Notes under the pieces: model-generated
What the model saw: only the letters and a program-made list of their open reading frames with translations
The model's database searches: none
Told to the model about the DNA's origin: nothing
Source: Verrucomicrobiia bacterium DG1235
Lineage (GTDB): Bacteria; Verrucomicrobiota; Verrucomicrobiia; Opitutales; Opitutaceae
NCBI GenBank assembly: GCA_000155695.1
Contig: DS990592.1
Coordinates: forward strand, 3,534,335-3,598,334
Direction of reading: 5' to 3'
DNA length: 64,000 nt
In this document: positions 1 through 8,824 of the stretch, one piece after another
How positions within the stretch are numbered: position 1 is the first letter of the stretch
Layout of the letters: each line of letters opens with the position of its first letter
Program-made: the position numbers and the translations under genes

Positions 1-41
1 TTTAGCGTAAAACATACGCATCAAACCGAAGCCCGCAGCAC

Positions 42-64
42 AGAGCCCCCGAGGCTCTTCTTTG
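42..64 (+). terminator. Candidate rho-independent terminator
   Basis: A six-base stem AGAGCC (42-47) pairs with GGCTCT (53-58) across a five-base loop and is followed by TCTTT. It would end a + strand transcript coming from left of the window, before the chemoreceptor gene. The T tract is short, so the call is moderate. Confidence 0.5.
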
Positions 65-163
65 GTCATCTATCAGAAGCTCTAATAACAAAAGAACCAG
101 AAGGCTATCTACTCAAGGGAGCTGGAACCAATCCGTTTTCCAAAATCCTCACTCTTACACAAT

Positions 164-1732
164 ATGCATACAAATACTGACCGCGCCACTACGGTAAAAC
201 AAACAACAATCAAATGGAGCATCACCAAGCTCCTCACCGTCACCTTCGGCGCAGTCACCTTCATATTGGCCGCTGCGGCCACTTGGAGTTTTCTCGGAGT
301 CAATACCCTGCTCAGTACTTCCGAGCAACTGATAGAAGCCAACGAAACCGATAGCCATATCGCTCAGCTTGAGGCGGATCACCTCAAGTGGGTCCAATCC
401 TTGAGCTTCCTATTCACTGACTCCAAAGTCACGGAGGTCACCGTTCAGACGGACCACACCCAGTGCAACCTCGGCAAGTGGTACCACTCTAGCGACCGAG
501 ATGAGCTAGCCAAGGGCCACCCAAATGTGGCAACCCTCCTCGCCGACATCGGCCCCCTACACGAGCGGCTCCACAACTCCGCCATAGAGATAGGAATCAC
601 CTACAAGCAGGACAACAACGCAGCAATCGCCCAAGCCGCCGACATTTTCTCCAATGAATCCATCCCAGCCCTCTCAGGCCTGCAGGATCTCTTTAGCAAG
701 CTTCGCTCCACCCTCAGTCAGCATTCAGTGACCGAAGAAACGCTGCTCCAGGAAGCCAGCTCCCAAAGATCCTCCATCGCCATTCTCGCAAGCTTCGCAG
801 TAGTCACAACACTCTGTATCGCAATATTCATTACACGCTGGGTTAAAACCAATTTGGCCCGCTCAGCCAACGCTATCCAAGATGCCTCCCACGCCGTTAG
901 CGGCGCGGCCGAACAAGTAGCCAGCGGCAGCATCTCCGTTGCAGACGGCTCCTCCAAGCAAGCGTCGACGCTAGAGGAAACAGCCGCCGCCATGGAGGAA
1001 ATCTCCGCCCAAACCAACAACAATCGCGAAGGCGCCCAAAAGACGGGCGAACTGGCGCAAGTGAATCTCACCGCCATCGACGCAGCCTCCGGAAACATCG
1101 ATCAACTCAACACCGCAATCAAAAGCCTCTTCGACAACAGCAAACAGATACAAACCATCGTCCAAAGCATCGACGAAATCGCCTTCCAGACCAATATACT
1201 CGCTCTCAACGCCGCAGTCGAAGCCGCCCGAGCTGGCGAAGCGGGCGCCGGATTCGCAGTCGTGGCCGACGAAGTCAGAGCCCTCGCTCAACGCGCCGCT
1301 GCCTCCTCTCAAGAAACCGCCACCCTAATCGATAATTCCGTCAAGCACATCGATACCAGCATGGACCTCACCCACCGATGCTCCGAGGACTTCAGCAGAA
1401 TCCAAGACACCAGTCGCGACGTTCGCGCTCTCGTCGAAAGCGTCGTCAAATCCTCCACCGAACAAGCCCAAGGCATTACGCAAATCAATCTCTCCGTTTC
1501 ACAGATGGATACCATCGTACAGGAAAATGCAGCAGGCGCCGAAGAGTCAGCCTCCGCATCAAACGAAATGAGATTCCTCGCCCAAAGCCTCGAAACTCAA
1601 GTCGCATCCTTACTCACTTTCGCTGGCTTAGACAAAAGCTCATCCAAGAAGCAACGCCCTCCCATCCAGACGAGCACCCGTCCCAATCGCTCCGCCACGC
1701 CCGCCCCCAAAGCAGACCCCATCTGGAACTAA
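164..1732 (+). CDS. Methyl-accepting chemotaxis protein with CZB-like sensor region
   Basis: Chemoreceptor of 522 residues that would signal to a CheA/CheW complex. TM1 is at about residues 22-43 and TM2 at about 204-225, with a short periplasmic region between. That region carries the pattern of the chemoreceptor zinc-binding (CZB) family: His73 in DHLKW, Cys101 in CNLGKW, and His133 and His137 in LHERLH. CZB domains are more often cytoplasmic, so a periplasmic placement is unusual. No clear HAMP domain follows TM2. The cytoplasmic part is a long coiled coil whose conserved hairpin tip is at about residues 337-380 ([20 protein letters not shown]). No che genes are nearby, so this looks like an orphan receptor. 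The ligand is unknown; zinc or redox/pH sensing is inferred only from the CZB-like residues. It converges on the sigma-factor gene that follows. Confidence 0.93.
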   Translation: MHTNTDRATTVKQTTIKWSITKLLTVTFGAVTFILAAAATWSFLGVNTLLSTSEQLIEANETDSHIAQLEADHLKWVQSLSFLFTDSKVTEVTVQTDHTQCNLGKWYHSSDRDELAKGHPNVATLLADIGPLHERLHNSAIEIGITYKQDNNAAIAQAADIFSNESIPALSGLQDLFSKLRSTLSQHSVTEETLLQEASSQRSSIAILASFAVVTTLCIAIFITRWVKTNLARSANAIQDASHAVSGAAEQVASGSISVADGSSKQASTLEETAAAMEEISAQTNNNREGAQKTGELAQVNLTAIDAASGNIDQLNTAIKSLFDNSKQIQTIVQSIDEIAFQTNILALNAAVEAARAGEAGAGFAVVADEVRALAQRAAASSQETATLIDNSVKHIDTSMDLTHRCSEDFSRIQDTSRDVRALVESVVKSSTEQAQGITQINLSVSQMDTIVQENAAGAEESASASNEMRFLAQSLETQVASLLTFAGLDKSSSKKQRPPIQTSTRPNRSATPAPKADPIWN

Positions 1733-1783
1733 GCGAAGGCTCAAGTCACTCCTTCCCATCTCCCCAGGGACGACTGTATCCAC

Positions 1784-3415
1784 TCACGACTCAGTCTTCC
1801 GCCCAAAGCGCTTTCTAACAACGCGTGCGTAAAAAGCCACTGGCACGATCACCAGAACCGAACACAAGACCAGCAGTCCAAAAAGGTTCTTGGTAACCCC
1901 TCCCTGCTCCACCAACTGCCAAGCCAACTCATCGTTCACATGGCGGGCATACGCGACCGCTCCCACCGCCGCCTCACGAGCAATCGTAAAGCCTCCACCC
2001 GTCGCAGTATCCCAACCGATCGATGTCAGCGAACCAACCGCATCCACTCCGATCGCAATCGATCCAAAAGCCACCAACCCAATTCCCACCATACCGATTC
2101 CCAATACGCCAAGACCCAGAGCCCCTACCGTAATCACGCCCACCGATACGATTCCCACGCTGATTGGAGCCACCGCAAAACCGCCCCAAGCAAACAACAG
2201 TCCGTACACGCAGTCTCCTCCCATCGCGATCCAACCAAACACCGGCGGATCGCCCAATTCCGGCTTGGCAAACCGCGCATGCACCAGAGGCACTCCAAAC
2301 AAGCTCGCCCGACTCCGATACTCGCCGGTCTTCGAACCAACCTTATCCCGAGCAGCCTCAAACAATTCCGGATGCCGCAAACGTTCCGCCGAACGCAACA
2401 TACGCTGAGCCTTCAGTATCCGATAAGTGGCGACAGGCATCATCACAATAAACAAGGCGATCAACGCCAAAGCTGCCACCATGAACGCGTCGCGAAACTC
2501 GCTCCAAGCTAAAGCCGCCTGACTCAACAGAAAAATACCCAAGCAGGTCAAAACCGATATTCCTACAAACTTTATCACCGTCTTCACCACGTCCCGCCTT
2601 TCAAGCGGTGTACGCGCCTGATCCAAGCTCGCCCGAAGCGCAAAGAAGCTGCTCACAAAACCGGACACCGAAGCCACAAACGCCGCCACGCTCATCCACT
2701 TGAACCAACTCCCCGCCTTCACCGCCGCCGCGCCCAGTCCAGCCGCCTTCGCCGAAGGCGCCGCCATCGCCGGCAACGCCGCCAGTACTCCCATTGTGAA
2801 TACACGACCCGGAGTACTGCGGGCCAGCGCGTCTTCCACGAAAGTCATCATCTTTTCCTGCAGCATCTTGCGACCCCGAAACAGCCGCTGCTTCACGGTG
2901 CTCTCCGTCAAATCCAGCTCAAACGCCACATGCTCTATCGAGCGATGCTCGCGATAGTACAGCACCAAGGGCTCACGATACAATTCAGGCACCTGCTCCA
3001 GAGCCTGCCACAACAATTCCTTCTCTTCTTCTCGCATCGCCGTCTCCTCAACCGCTTCTTCTCCAGATACTAGTTCAACCGCCTCTTCCATCGACTCCGC
3101 CATTCGCGACGGTTCCTTCGCATTGCTCCGACGCCGATGGCTCACTTTGAAGCGCAAAATTCCACACAGCCACGAACGCAGCTTCGCCGGCTCTCGTAGA
3201 GTGCTGAGTTTCCGCCAACCCTCCACAAACGCCTCCTGGGCCATGTCCTCGCTCTCGCTCAAACTACCCATCGCCGAATACGCCAGCGAGCACAGCAAAC
3301 GCTGATAGCGCGCCACGATTTGCCCATAGGCCTCCCGATCGCCCCCAAGGCAAGCCGCTACCAAAGCGGCGTCACTAGTCTCTTCTATCGATGGCATGTT
3401 GTTCATTGGATTCAT
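1784..3415 (-). CDS. ECF-type sigma factor fused to a multi-pass membrane domain with Gly-pentad repeat
   Basis: Protein of 543 residues. Residues about 25-95 are sigma region 2 (DMAQEAFVEGWRKL, then LRSWLCGILRFK) and residues about 130-190 are region 4 (YREPLVLYYREHRSIEHVAF, then STVKQRLFRGRKML). The remaining two thirds is not a normal ECF sigma. It has hydrophobic helices near 240-260, 280-303 and 310-333, a short soluble stretch, and a segment (417-462) in which Gly falls at every fifth residue: 421, 426, 431, 436, 441, 446, 451, 456 and 461. A last TM helix is near 511-530. A membrane-tethered sigma factor suggests that release or sensing is built in, without a separate anti-sigma factor; no anti-sigma gene is adjacent. 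Possible starts are Met1, Met4 and Met7. The sigma call is firm; the role of the C-terminal part is unknown. Confidence 0.85.
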   Translation of the reverse strand: MNPMNNMPSIEETSDAALVAACLGGDREAYGQIVARYQRLLCSLAYSAMGSLSESEDMAQEAFVEGWRKLSTLREPAKLRSWLCGILRFKVSHRRRSNAKEPSRMAESMEEAVELVSGEEAVEETAMREEEKELLWQALEQVPELYREPLVLYYREHRSIEHVAFELDLTESTVKQRLFRGRKMLQEKMMTFVEDALARSTPGRVFTMGVLAALPAMAAPSAKAAGLGAAAVKAGSWFKWMSVAAFVASVSGFVSSFFALRASLDQARTPLERRDVVKTVIKFVGISVLTCLGIFLLSQAALAWSEFRDAFMVAALALIALFIVMMPVATYRILKAQRMLRSAERLRHPELFEAARDKVGSKTGEYRSRASLFGVPLVHARFAKPELGDPPVFGWIAMGGDCVYGLLFAWGGFAVAPISVGIVSVGVITVGALGLGVLGIGMVGIGLVAFGSIAIGVDAVGSLTSIGWDTATGGGFTIAREAAVGAVAYARHVNDELAWQLVEQGGVTKNLFGLLVLCSVLVIVPVAFYARVVRKRFGRKTES

Positions 3416-3511
3416 AGTACTTCCTTCTCAGGTGCCCCGAATGCTCCAGCAGGTGACAAAGTTTCTGCAAAAAATCTATATGATGAGATTCCACCCAAAA
3501 AACAACCCGCT

Positions 3512-4786
3512 TCAAGCCCCAGCCTTCAACACTCCGCCTTGAACCTTCATCAGTCCCGCCAACGCCCGCGTCCGGCGACGCCCATTCAGGACCGCCCCTA
3601 CAAAGGTCGAGCGCACGAAAAGATCATAGGTCAGCAGAGCGAAGAGGATCGTCGCCACCGAAACCCCCGCCAGCTTCAGCGACCAGTGAAACGGCAGCTC
3701 CGCCACCGCTACCTGCAGCCAAACCACGATCGGCAAGTGGATCAAATACAGCCAGTACGACGCGTCAGCGATGTAACGCACAATAGGATTCGCCCGACGA
3801 CATAGCTTTTTGAATACGCCAATCGTCATAAAAACGAGCGACCACATCATCACCGCATAACTCGCCACGAATCCCGCATGAGCAAGTTCGTACTGAGGAT
3901 GGCCCGTATCACTCTGCATATCAGACAACACGAACGACACTACAATACCCACGCCCAGCACTACCCAACGAACAACCGTTAAACGGGCAAAGCCAGCCAT
4001 CAGTTCCGCATTGCGATGCAACACCCACCCAAAGACGAAAAAGCCGCTATATAGAATCAACGCAGGCGCATGCGGCACCAAAGTCTTATCAGGCGTATCC
4101 ACTCCCCAATGACTCATAAACCAAACCACCATCGAAGTGGGGAGCGCCAAAAGAAAAACTGAAAACCCCGACCTGGACAACCATGTGAACATCGAATCCA
4201 CATTGCCCATCAAGCCATCGTACAAGGGCCCGTTCGATTTGACCAGGCCTCGCGCTACGAGAGCCACCAAGGTGACCAGCACGAGATAATAAAGAAACCA
4301 AAGATGGCTACCGACAAAGATCCCAGCCGGCAACATCTCCAGAGCTTTGAACCCCTCGCCAAGCCCCGCCAAGATATCAACATCACCCCGCAAGCTAGCG
4401 AATCCCATCGCCCACCCGGAATTGACCAGGGGCTTCAAAAGAAACCAGCCCACCAAAAACGGCACCACGATGCGCATGAAACGGGACTTCAAAAACGCCC
4501 CGCCTCCCTTGCGATGAAAGGTCATATGACCAAAGAATCCCGCGATCAGGAAAAACACCTCCATGCGAAACGAGTGACTCACATGCATGAACATCAACAC
4601 CAGCGGACTCGTCGAAATGTCCATCACCGCCCACCCAATGTAGATCGGAGAGAACGACAAGCTCGCGTGAAAAACAATTCCCAGCAGCAAAGCAAAAGCT
4701 CGCACCGCATCCAAATAGTCAAGACGAGGAGCCCCCCCCAGCGCATTCGCGGAGGAAGAGACCTGTGGTGTCGATGTAGCGTTCAT
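3512..4786 (-). CDS. Membrane acyltransferase (acyltransferase 3 / OpgC-like)
   Basis: Integral membrane protein of 424 residues with about ten TM helices. The N-terminal signature RLDYLDAVRAFALLLGIVFH ends in the conserved His of the acyltransferase 3 family, whose members move acyl groups, often succinyl or acetyl, onto glycans at the membrane. The overall layout (LDAVRAF..H..L, then FRMEVFFLIAGFFG) resembles OpgC/MdoC, which succinylates osmoregulated periplasmic glucans, but no opgGH genes are nearby, so the acceptor is unknown. It lies 23 bp downstream of the CIA30-like gene on the same strand and may be cotranscribed with it. Confidence 0.82.
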   Translation of the reverse strand: MNATSTPQVSSSANALGGAPRLDYLDAVRAFALLLGIVFHASLSFSPIYIGWAVMDISTSPLVLMFMHVSHSFRMEVFFLIAGFFGHMTFHRKGGGAFLKSRFMRIVVPFLVGWFLLKPLVNSGWAMGFASLRGDVDILAGLGEGFKALEMLPAGIFVGSHLWFLYYLVLVTLVALVARGLVKSNGPLYDGLMGNVDSMFTWLSRSGFSVFLLALPTSMVVWFMSHWGVDTPDKTLVPHAPALILYSGFFVFGWVLHRNAELMAGFARLTVVRWVVLGVGIVVSFVLSDMQSDTGHPQYELAHAGFVASYAVMMWSLVFMTIGVFKKLCRRANPIVRYIADASYWLYLIHLPIVVWLQVAVAELPFHWSLKLAGVSVATILFALLTYDLFVRSTFVGAVLNGRRRTRALAGLMKVQGGVLKAGA

Positions 4787-4809
4787 AGCAGAAGCCCCAA
4801 GCTAGCGGT

Positions 4810-5424
4810 TCAATAGTACCCGACCTCGTCCACGTCGTAGGAAAACGTCCCCTTCTGCAAATCCGCTGCGACTAGGCTGATGCTCACAATAGTCGCCGGA
4901 TTAAGCGACGTCTGCTCCGACCAAGCCCGCTTCATGTCCTTAAACGGAATACGAACCTCCTTGAAGCCGTCAGGCGTGCGAGGAATCGGCATCGCGTGAT
5001 AGTCGAAGTTCACCACCTCCGAACTGTTCGCGGAAACGGAAAAGTTGCCCTTGTTCACGCGAATCCGAATCCGGATGCCTTCATACTCGCTCAAATCCGT
5101 CGGAGCCCCCGAAGCAGACGTCAGCAAGACCATACTCATCCAGCCCGGCTGGCCGCGGCCCGGGATGATTTCACCCTCCACGCTCAAAACACCATCCTTC
5201 AGCGTTTGCGTCATTTTCGATCCGCCTCCCACCGACGAGTCATTAATCACGAAACGATCTGCGCCCAAACTGCTCGACTTCGCCGCGTCGCTAAAGTCAT
5301 CCAAAACCGCCGCAGCATCGCTGCCCAAAGCCAATACCGGAAGAGCCAAAGCCACTGCCGCGATTGAAACCAAAGCCGCAAAAGAACCCCTGCGACCACT
5401 GCCAGTACCTGTGTGTGTATTCAT
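4810..5424 (-). CDS. Secreted CIA30-like (complex I intermediate-associated protein 30) domain protein
   Basis: Protein of 204 residues starting at MNTHTGTG, where the basic n-region and hydrophobic h-region (about 12-33, ending near LALGSDA) form a signal peptide; the longer open frame upstream is not needed. The mature part starts with VLDDFSDA and has the CIA30 jelly-roll pattern: DLSEYEGIRIRIRVNKGNF in the middle and a late VSISLVAADLQKGTFSYDVDEVGYY-type ending. In bacteria such domains occur in secreted proteins of uncertain role, sometimes carbohydrate-related; here no function is claimed. It probably heads a two-gene unit with the acyltransferase downstream. Confidence 0.72.
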   Translation of the reverse strand: MNTHTGTGSGRRGSFAALVSIAAVALALPVLALGSDAAAVLDDFSDAAKSSSLGADRFVINDSSVGGGSKMTQTLKDGVLSVEGEIIPGRGQPGWMSMVLLTSASGAPTDLSEYEGIRIRIRVNKGNFSVSANSSEVVNFDYHAMPIPRTPDGFKEVRIPFKDMKRAWSEQTSLNPATIVSISLVAADLQKGTFSYDVDEVGYY

Positions 5425-5640
5425 ATTAAAAAGCTGTTGTTTTTTCAATTCGAACGAAGCGGCCAAAAACCAGGGCGCTTCATCATTCGCTCTTAAGTGC
5501 CCGCCTCCACCAAACCGGTGACAAACTATTTCAAAAAAAACACATTCCGCACCCAAACCCTACAAAATTCCACCTCCCAGCCCGCGCCACAACCGTCTTC
5601 ATAAACCAGCGCTACGCCCCCCAACCTCCCAGTTCAGCTA

Positions 5641-6124
5641 CCAAGCAACACGACACTCCAAAAACAGAAACAAGCCCCCTCCAACGAGTCATCAGGCTCG
5701 ACCTCATCACCCCAATCAAGTTCGCGTCCATTCGCAGGAAAGAAACAACCCAATCCACCAATCAAAAAAATCCTGCTCGCCCAAGGCGATCCTGCCCGCG
5801 CAGCGGATCCCTGTTGAAACCCACCACAACCCCACCAACCAACACTCCCCTAAAAACCAGCCCCCTCCAACGAGTCATCAGGCTCGACCTAATCATCCCA
5901 ATCAAATTCGCGTCCATTCGCAGGAAAGAAACAACCCAATCCACCAATCAAAAAAATCCTGCTCGCCCAAGGCGATCCTGCCCGCGCAGTGGATCCCTGT
6001 TGAAACCCACCACAACCCCACCAACCAACACTCCCCTAAAAACAAGCCCCCTCCAACGAGTCATCAGGCTCGACCTCATCACCCCAATTAAATTCGCGTC
6101 CACTCACGGGAAAGAAACAACCCA
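5641..6124. repeat. 186-bp tandem repeat, about 2.6 copies
   Basis: The landmark CCCCCTCCAACGAGTCATCA starts at 5675, 5861 and 6047, so the period is exactly 186 bp, and copies differ by only a few bases. The unit is a composite. One part (TTCGCGTCCATTCGC, at 5720, 5909 and 6095 approximately) belongs to a short intergenic repeat family also seen at 44.3 kb and 49.1 kb. Another part (TGCTCGCCCAAGGCGATCCTG and following, ending in CTGTTGAAAC) resembles the element at 37435-37491. The first and last copies are incomplete. Confidence 0.9.
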
Positions 6125-6191
6125 AGCTAACAAGCCCGTCACGCGTATCGCAGATTCGAAGAAGCTTTGCCGCTTCTAGCCACCCAGACAC

Positions 6192-6226
6192 GAAAAAACC
6201 CGCCCAAGATAATCTCAGCGCGGGCT
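6192..6226 (-). terminator. Terminator-like hairpin, leftward
   Basis: On the - strand, AGCCCGC pairs with GCGGGTT (five G-C pairs plus a G-T and an A-T pair) around a 16-base loop and is followed directly by six T residues. It would stop a leftward transcript, but the nearest - strand gene (7357-7548) is over 1 kb away, so its partner is unclear. An unseen small RNA is one possibility. Confidence 0.4.
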
Positions 6227-6233
6227 AATTCGA

Positions 6234-6263
6234 TAAGCGACGAGTACCCCTACTCGTGATTCG
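6234..6263. other. Strong inverted repeat of unknown role
   Basis: ACGAGTA (6240-6246) and TACTCGT (6251-6257) form a perfect seven-base stem with a CCCC loop. Partly pairing outer arms (AAGCG and CGCT) extend it. No T tract follows on either side. Confidence 0.45.
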
Positions 6264-6920
6264 CTATCTATGTGTATACCCCAAATTTGTCTGTCAGCTC
6301 GGTTTGAACTCTTTCGAGCTCGCTGCCGTTGTTGCTGATGGACGAACTATACCCGATAATTTTCATATTGTGAAATACTTACATCCGCTAGCTGCCATAG
6401 GCTCTTCCTATGCCTTAGAAAAAAGATTCATAACACACTGATTAACATAACTTTCGCCAATTCAAACGGAGTCACCCACCCCAAAAACGCAGAATCGATT
6501 CTTTCTCCCCCGATACCCAAGCAGCCACCAAACACTCTGAGCACCACCGCCATTCGCGTCATGCGTGGTCTCTCAAAACAAATCAAACCCGCCAATCCGA
6601 GCCGGATCATGATAAGTCAGAGCTCAAATCCAGCGACCCAAGAGACACAGGGTCCAAATAGACAACTATTCTCCTTCCGGATCCAGAAGCACCATCTCTA
6701 AAAAGAAATGGATTCGAACGCTAAACAGTCAGCCCATACAACGCCCCATATAAATTCGTCCAACTACTTCCAGGCGTCCTGAAGAACCTCTCCTAACCTA
6801 TAGTACGCGAATAGTTTTACCGCCCAACGACAAGCGAATGCATATATCAGAGATATGTATTCGAAATACCTGAAACATTACAATAAACGCAAACCCTCCA
6901 CACTTAATACTTACCAATAA

Positions 6921-7349
6921 ATGAACACCGACTCGCCACCAAACAATCAAGTAATAGTCTACTGGGCGCTTTGGAGCGCTATCTTAGCCGGAATGATATC
7001 CCTGCAATTTCTCCACGGGGGCGGGTTTCCGAAGGGTCAAGACGCTGAAAACCCTCCGCAAGGATTCTTCCTATTCTGTGTAGCCGCCGTAGCAATTGCC
7101 ACAGTCGTGAGATGGATCCTCATCCCAAAAGCGAAGGAACGAGGAAAGCTTCTTGTGCTCATGATCCTCGGACTGGCGCTCATCGACGGAGCTCAAATTA
7201 TTCAGCTATTCTTAATTGGCAACGACTTTCCACAGAAGCAACTAATCGTTTTTGTTCTATGTATATTCGGAGCTGCTCAGTTCGCCCCTTTTTACGCCAG
7301 CAAAATTGTGTCCGCCGACTCAGCCCAAATGGCTAGCCCTAGACGCTAA
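6921..7349 (+). CDS. Small four-helix membrane protein, unknown
   Basis: Protein of 142 residues, not recognised. It has four hydrophobic helices at roughly residues 11-29, 47-66, 76-96 and 105-126, a short charged cytoplasmic loop (PKAKERGK) between helices 2 and 3, and a polar tail. The coding-style composition and clean hydropathy pattern argue that it is real. It converges on the 63-codon gene at 7357, with only seven bases between the stops. Confidence 0.6.
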   Translation: MNTDSPPNNQVIVYWALWSAILAGMISLQFLHGGGFPKGQDAENPPQGFFLFCVAAVAIATVVRWILIPKAKERGKLLVLMILGLALIDGAQIIQLFLIGNDFPQKQLIVFVLCIFGAAQFAPFYASKIVSADSAQMASPRR

Positions 7350-7356
7350 CTCCTTC

Positions 7357-7548
7357 TCAAGGACCTTTGTTGTCCGCTCCGGTCGCCTTAAGTCCTGAAC
7401 TGTCTTGCTCCACGCCCCTATTTCTGCCGCGGGGACCATTGTCCCAAAAGGCTTTCGCGTAGCCCGTCTTATCGCCCGCCAGGAACTCCTCATAGCGTTT
7501 GGCGTCGCGAGCGGACGCTTCCTGATCTTTGGAACTATCGAATTTCAT
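7357..7548 (-). CDS. Small hydrophilic protein, unknown
   Basis: Protein of 63 residues, highly charged and Gly-rich in its second half, without TM or signal segment. An AG-rich stretch (GAGAG) lies about eight bases before the ATG. I do not recognise a family. The even use of all charged residue types suggests a genuine small cytoplasmic protein. Confidence 0.5.
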   Translation of the reverse strand: MKFDSSKDQEASARDAKRYEEFLAGDKTGYAKAFWDNGPRGRNRGVEQDSSGLKATGADNKGP

Positions 7549-7626
7549 AGGGATTACTCTCTAATCGGATAGGAGAATAATTCCTGAAATAATTTATAAT
7601 ATGCCCATAAAACGCCTCAAAGAGAC

Positions 7627-8817
7627 CTACAGTCGCACGAAGATTCTCCGCTTCCACAACCAGTACACCGGCACGTAGAGAACTCCGACGTAGAGCAAAG
7701 CGTACACCAAGGAGGCTAACTTACTGGCCACGCCCATATTCGCTGCCGCATCCATAAACGCCACGCTCAAACTGGGCAACGGCCCGATTCCACTATAAAA
7801 AACGACCGTTAGCATTCCTGAGAGCGCATAGGCTACCACCGGATTAGAACCAAAGATCAGACCGATTTTCGCCCAGGAGCGATGCCCGCGTACATCTATC
7901 AAAAGCAAACACGCCGCCAAAGATAACGCAGACCAACCACCCGCATATAGCACGAAAGAGCTCGACCACAGATTCTTGTTGTAAGGAAAGACCCAACTCC
8001 AAGCGCTCCCAATCAACAAGGCCACCACGCCTACGAAAAACACCCAGCTAACCCGTCGATAAGGATCCCCAACGCCAAGGATCAAAGCCCCAACCAACAT
8101 CCCGAAAATCCCAGTCGCCACCGCCGGCACCGTGCTGAGCAAACCTTCGGGGTCCCAAGTTCGCTCCCACATACCACCGGGCAACAAAACCCGATCCACC
8201 CAAGCCGCGATATTTACGCCAGGCTCGAAATTTCCCGCTATAGAGGTCTCCCCCCTTGCCTCCACCGATACTGCCACTTCCGTCCCGTAGCTTCTCTCCA
8301 CGATACCTGTCTCGAGCGCTCCCGCATTCACTTCATCTAGCGGCACCGGCACCCACACAAGCAAAGCCCAATAGCCAAGCAGAATAGAGGCCCCAACCCA
8401 AAGCTGCTGCTTCCAGCGCGTATTCAAAAACAGGATCGCGCATACGCCAAACACGAGAGCTATTCGCTGCAGAACACCCGCCACGCGCATCTCCTCGAAA
8501 TAAAAATACGGCCATAAGTTCAAAAACAGGCCGAGGGCAAAAATCTTCGCCACTCGCCAAAAGATCTTCCGATACTTGCCCACTCGCTCCCTCTTCGTTC
8601 CTCGCTTTCCCGAATAGGCCAAAGCAATCGACACGCCTACAAAAAACAGAAAAAACGGAAACACTAAATCCGTGGGAGTCACCCCATGCCACGAGGCATG
8701 CAGCAATGGACTGTAAACATGACTCCAAGAGCCGGGACTGTTCACGATAATCATCCCGATGATCGTAAACCCGCGCAAGGCGTCTAGAGCTAAAAGGCGT
8801 TCTCGCTTCACACTCAT
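7627..8817 (-). CDS. HGSNAT/YeiB-like membrane acyltransferase
   Basis: Membrane protein of about 396 residues with some ten TM helices. The N-terminal RLLALDALRGFTIIGMIIVN is the hallmark of the heparan-alpha-glucosaminide N-acetyltransferase / DUF5009 family, which moves an acetyl group from cytosolic acetyl-CoA across the membrane onto an extracytoplasmic sugar amine. The next helix has FPFFLFFVGVSIALAYS, also typical. The start is placed at MSVKRERL, seven bases after the symporter stop; the longer frame would run into the symporter. It is the last gene of the amino-sugar operon, so an amino sugar as acceptor is a reasonable inference, but the substrate is not shown by the sequence. Confidence 0.83.
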   Translation of the reverse strand: MSVKRERLLALDALRGFTIIGMIIVNSPGSWSHVYSPLLHASWHGVTPTDLVFPFFLFFVGVSIALAYSGKRGTKRERVGKYRKIFWRVAKIFALGLFLNLWPYFYFEEMRVAGVLQRIALVFGVCAILFLNTRWKQQLWVGASILLGYWALLVWVPVPLDEVNAGALETGIVERSYGTEVAVSVEARGETSIAGNFEPGVNIAAWVDRVLLPGGMWERTWDPEGLLSTVPAVATGIFGMLVGALILGVGDPYRRVSWVFFVGVVALLIGSAWSWVFPYNKNLWSSSFVLYAGGWSALSLAACLLLIDVRGHRSWAKIGLIFGSNPVVAYALSGMLTVVFYSGIGPLPSLSVAFMDAAANMGVASKLASLVYALLYVGVLYVPVYWLWKRRIFVRL

Positions 8818-8824
8818 ATCGTGC

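Larger units (their letters stand above)
5425..6920. other. Gene-free 1.5-kb region with tandem repeat and hairpins
   Basis: I see no convincing gene here. Open frames at 5814-6179 and 6256-6441 lack ribosome sites and family similarity, and the first exists only because the repeat unit is a multiple of three. The region holds the 186-bp tandem repeat (5641-6124), a leftward terminator-like hairpin (6192-6226) and a strong hairpin (6234-6263). From about 6250 to 6920 the base composition is noticeably more A/T-rich than in the neighbouring genes, with nothing recognisable before the small membrane gene at 6921. Confidence 0.7.

Noticed and set aside
5641-6124. Possible CRISPR array
   Set aside because: The units are 186 bp and nearly identical over their whole length, with no spacers and no cas genes.
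5814-6179. Open frame of 121 codons on the + strand
   Set aside because: It runs through the tandem repeat. The 186-bp unit is divisible by three, so lack of stops repeats itself; there is no ribosome site or family match.
6190-6265. Possible tRNA
   Set aside because: No anticodon arm, T-arm or CCA-ready acceptor stem can be drawn; only two separate hairpins.
6256-6441. Open frame of 61 codons with a protein-like composition
   Set aside because: GTG start without ribosome site, no recognisable motif, and located in A/T-rich non-coding sequence. I could not support it.
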